From DTU015 sp964406505 (lineage in GTDB: Bacteria; Bacillota; Sulfobacillia; Fermentithermobacillales; Fermentithermobacillaceae): a stretch of DNA of 63,623 nt. Of this stretch, positions 62,119 through 63,623 are shown piece after piece. Under the pieces are notes generated by a model that ran no database searches, was not told the DNA's origin, and saw nothing but the letters and a program-made list of their open reading frames with translations. Each line of letters starts with the position of its first letter. The stretch's first letter is position 1. The stretch spans positions 1-63,623 of the forward strand of contig CAYORX010000009.1 in the NCBI GenBank assembly GCA_964406505.1, in the 5' to 3' direction. The position numbers were made by a program, and so were the translations under genes.

Positions 62119-63179
62119 GAGACTATCTTTGGGCAAATCCTGTGGGTCGGATTCGGATAATCGAAAAAGGACTTTTAACTAAAAGCGACTTGCGCAAGAT
62201 ATTGGAGACAACAAGCTTGGATGCTTCCCTTGCCGCGTTGCGAGATTCTTTTTACGGCCCATATATATCGAAACTTGAAAATACAGGTCTGTTTGAAAGT
62301 GCTTTGCAAAAGGCGGTTAAAGATGCTCATGATGGGATCATGGAGATATCCCCTGAGCCCTTAGTTGTTGCAGCATATAGAGCGCGTTACGATTTTCACA
62401 ATGCTAAAGTTTTGCTCAAAGCTGAAATGTTCCAAGTCCCGGCGGAGCAAGGTGCCTTCTCGTCGTTAGGTAATTTGTCGGTTGAACACCTTAAGATTCT
62501 GTTCGACGGTGCTATGAAAGGACAGGTTCCCTTGAAATCGCAAACGTTGGAACCGGACTCAATTGATGAAACGATGTATGAAGTAACCCGTGGGATTATG
62601 GTTGGCTGTCATGAAATTGCCCAAAAGGCTGCTGACAAAGAGTCTTCTCCGTTTGAAGTAGATAGCTGGATAGATAAATGGTATTACTCGTGGGCTGCGT
62701 CGGTGTATAAAAAATATGGATATCCGGCCCTCGTGGAATTTATTCAATATGAGATCGATATTCTAAATTTGAAAATGGCGATAAGAGCGAAACTTCTGGG
62801 TGTATCTAGTTTGCGCTTCAGCAGTATCGTAATCGCAGGCGGAACGTTGAGTCGTTCTGCGTTAACGGAAGCTTATGAGCAAAATTACTTTCAAATCGCC
62901 CGTGTTTATGACAATACCGGTCTGCAAGATCTAGCTGAGCAAGGTGCATCGTTGGCGGAAGAAAAGCGATCTTTAACTAAGTGGGAAAAAGAATGCGATA
63001 ACGTAATGATAAAATTGGCTCGTGAATCAGCGTCAATTTGTTTGGGACCTGAACCGGTGTTTGGGTATATGTTCGGTAGGGAGACTGAGGTGAAAAACCT
63101 AAGAATTATTCTTTCCGGTAAGCAATCTTTAGTACCGGAGAACGAAATATCAGAGAGGTTGCGTGAAAGTTATGCCTAA
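62115..63179 (+). CDS. ntpC: V-type ATPase subunit C (d-type)
   Basis: 354 residues, all helical, connecting the central stalk with the membrane ring. Family features: YRARYDFHNAKVLLKAE in the first repeat and YEIDILNLKMAIRAKLLG in the second. TTG start overlapping the ntpE stop by four bases; translational coupling is likely. The 3' end overlaps ntpG by 17 bases. Confidence 0.9.
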   Translation: MRDYLWANPVGRIRIIEKGLLTKSDLRKILETTSLDASLAALRDSFYGPYISKLENTGLFESALQKAVKDAHDGIMEISPEPLVVAAYRARYDFHNAKVLLKAEMFQVPAEQGAFSSLGNLSVEHLKILFDGAMKGQVPLKSQTLEPDSIDETMYEVTRGIMVGCHEIAQKAADKESSPFEVDSWIDKWYYSWAASVYKKYGYPALVEFIQYEIDILNLKMAIRAKLLGVSSLRFSSIVIAGGTLSRSALTEAYEQNYFQIARVYDNTGLQDLAEQGASLAEEKRSLTKWEKECDNVMIKLARESASICLGPEPVFGYMFGRETEVKNLRIILSGKQSLVPENEISERLRESYA

Positions 63180-63495
63180 AGTAGCTATATTAGGCCAAAG
63201 AGATGCTGTTTTAGGGTTTAAGGCTAGTGGGGCTGTTTCATTTCCTGCTGATACTTTGCATGAAGCCCGTGAGCAACTCGGCGCAATTTTAAAAGGAGAT
63301 TATGCCATTTTGATGGTAACTGAACAGGTAGCACAGATACTCGAAAAAGAACTTGAACCTTTGTACGACATGCCAAAACCTGTAGTTACAATTTTGCCTG
63401 ATGCACGTGAGCCGAGAGGTGTGGGTATGGAACTTTTGCGCAGGCGAGTGGAAAGAGCAGTAGGGGCAGATATTTTGTTTAAGGGAGAGGGATGA
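63163..63495 (+). CDS. ntpG: V-type ATPase subunit F (NtpG, central stalk)
   Basis: 110 residues; Rossmann-like small subunit: KVAILGQRDAVLGFKASG and DYAILMVTEQVAQILE, then PVVTILPDAREPRG. GTG 63163 has GAGAGG at a good distance; the in-frame ATG at 63172 is a possible alternative. Overlaps ntpC. Confidence 0.9.
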   Translation: MKVMPKVAILGQRDAVLGFKASGAVSFPADTLHEAREQLGAILKGDYAILMVTEQVAQILEKELEPLYDMPKPVVTILPDAREPRGVGMELLRRRVERAVGADILFKGEG

Positions 63496-63501
63496 TGCGG
63501 C

Positions 63502-63623
63502 ATGGCAGATAACCAAATTATAGGGCGGATTACCAAAGTATCCGGACCATTGGTAATCGCTTCGGGAATGACCGGCTGCCGCATGTTCGACGTTGTAAGG
63601 GTTGGCGATGATAAATTAATTGG
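63502..63623 (+). CDS. ntpA: V-type ATPase catalytic subunit A (5' part only)
   Basis: Forty codons before the window ends. The sequence ADNQIIGRITKVSGPLVIA and GCRMFDVVRVGDDKLIG is the beta-barrel start typical of subunit A. ATG after AAGGGAGAGGG, six bases after ntpG. Genes B and D are expected beyond the window. Confidence 0.92.
   Translation, partial: MADNQIIGRITKVSGPLVIASGMTGCRMFDVVRVGDDKLI

Noticed and set aside
1..63623. CRISPR arrays, insertion sequences, prophage or toxin-antitoxin loci
   Set aside because: No regularly spaced direct repeats, transposase or phage motifs, or small coupled toxin-antitoxin pairs were seen.

Overview
The window looks like chromosome from an anaerobic, amino-acid-fermenting member of the Bacillota (Clostridia-like); I cannot name a genus from sequence alone. 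The main reasons are: the Firmicutes block tadA - tRNA-Ser - large SRP RNA - dnaX - ebfC - recR - yaaL - bofA; the Firmicutes-only RNA polymerase delta subunit beside pyrG; an rpmE - prfA - prmC - sua5/ywlE - rpiB - ywlG - dCMP deaminase - tagO - wecB block; SLH-domain surface proteins; and a lysine-fermentation gene set. TTG and GTG starts are common, and strong Shine-Dalgarno (SD) sequences usually decide them.

Layout. 1-4.4 kb: tRNA modification, two tRNA-Ser genes, SRP RNA, clamp loader and recombination genes. 4.8-11.1 kb: cell envelope (LysM-G5-M23 peptidase, MurA, HtrA, class A PBP). 11.3-14.8 kb: spermidine synthase, agmatinase, ArgRS. 15.3-18.3 kb: four uncharacterised membrane proteins in one tight operon. 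18.4-27.7 kb: a sigma-54 activator transcribed away from kdd-kamABCDE, with a well-spaced -24/-12 promoter and two inverted pairs of a candidate activator site between them. 27.8-31.4 kb: rpoE, an unusual pyrG, a PhzF-like gene. 32-37.9 kb: S-layer-type protein, a second SLH protein and a large subtilisin-like protease. 37.9-43.1 kb: CtpA protease and an opposing polysaccharide polymerase/chain-length pair. 43.4-45.4 kb: the remaining lysine genes kal and kce, and a small transaldolase. 45.9-58.5 kb: rho (with a coupled leader peptide), rpmE, translation-termination genes, a Sua5-YwlE fusion, and cell-wall sugar genes. 58.5 kb to the end: a V-type ATPase operon in the order ntpF-I-K-E-C-G-A, cut by the window end.

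How it fits together. Lysine 2,3- and 5,6-aminomutases, diaminohexanoate dehydrogenase, the keto-acid cleavage enzyme and 3-aminobutyryl-CoA ammonia lyase cover most of the lysine-to-acetate/butyrate route and release ammonia. The V-ATPase rotor subunit carries the full set of residues that bind Na+ in Enterococcus hirae NtpK, which suggests sodium-coupled energetics. The TagO-like transferase, UDP-GlcNAc 2-epimerase and Wzy/Wzz pair could make the wall polymer that SLH domains bind.

The most interesting points are: the four-gene membrane module; the sigma-54 switch for lysine fermentation; a CTP synthase whose glutaminase catalytic His is replaced by Arg; two consecutive ATPase genes with a hairpin between SD and start codon; a protease that seems to start at ATT; a 17-codon leader peptide overlapping rho by ATGA; and the Sua5-arginine phosphatase fusion. 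No CRISPR array, insertion sequence, prophage or replication origin was seen.
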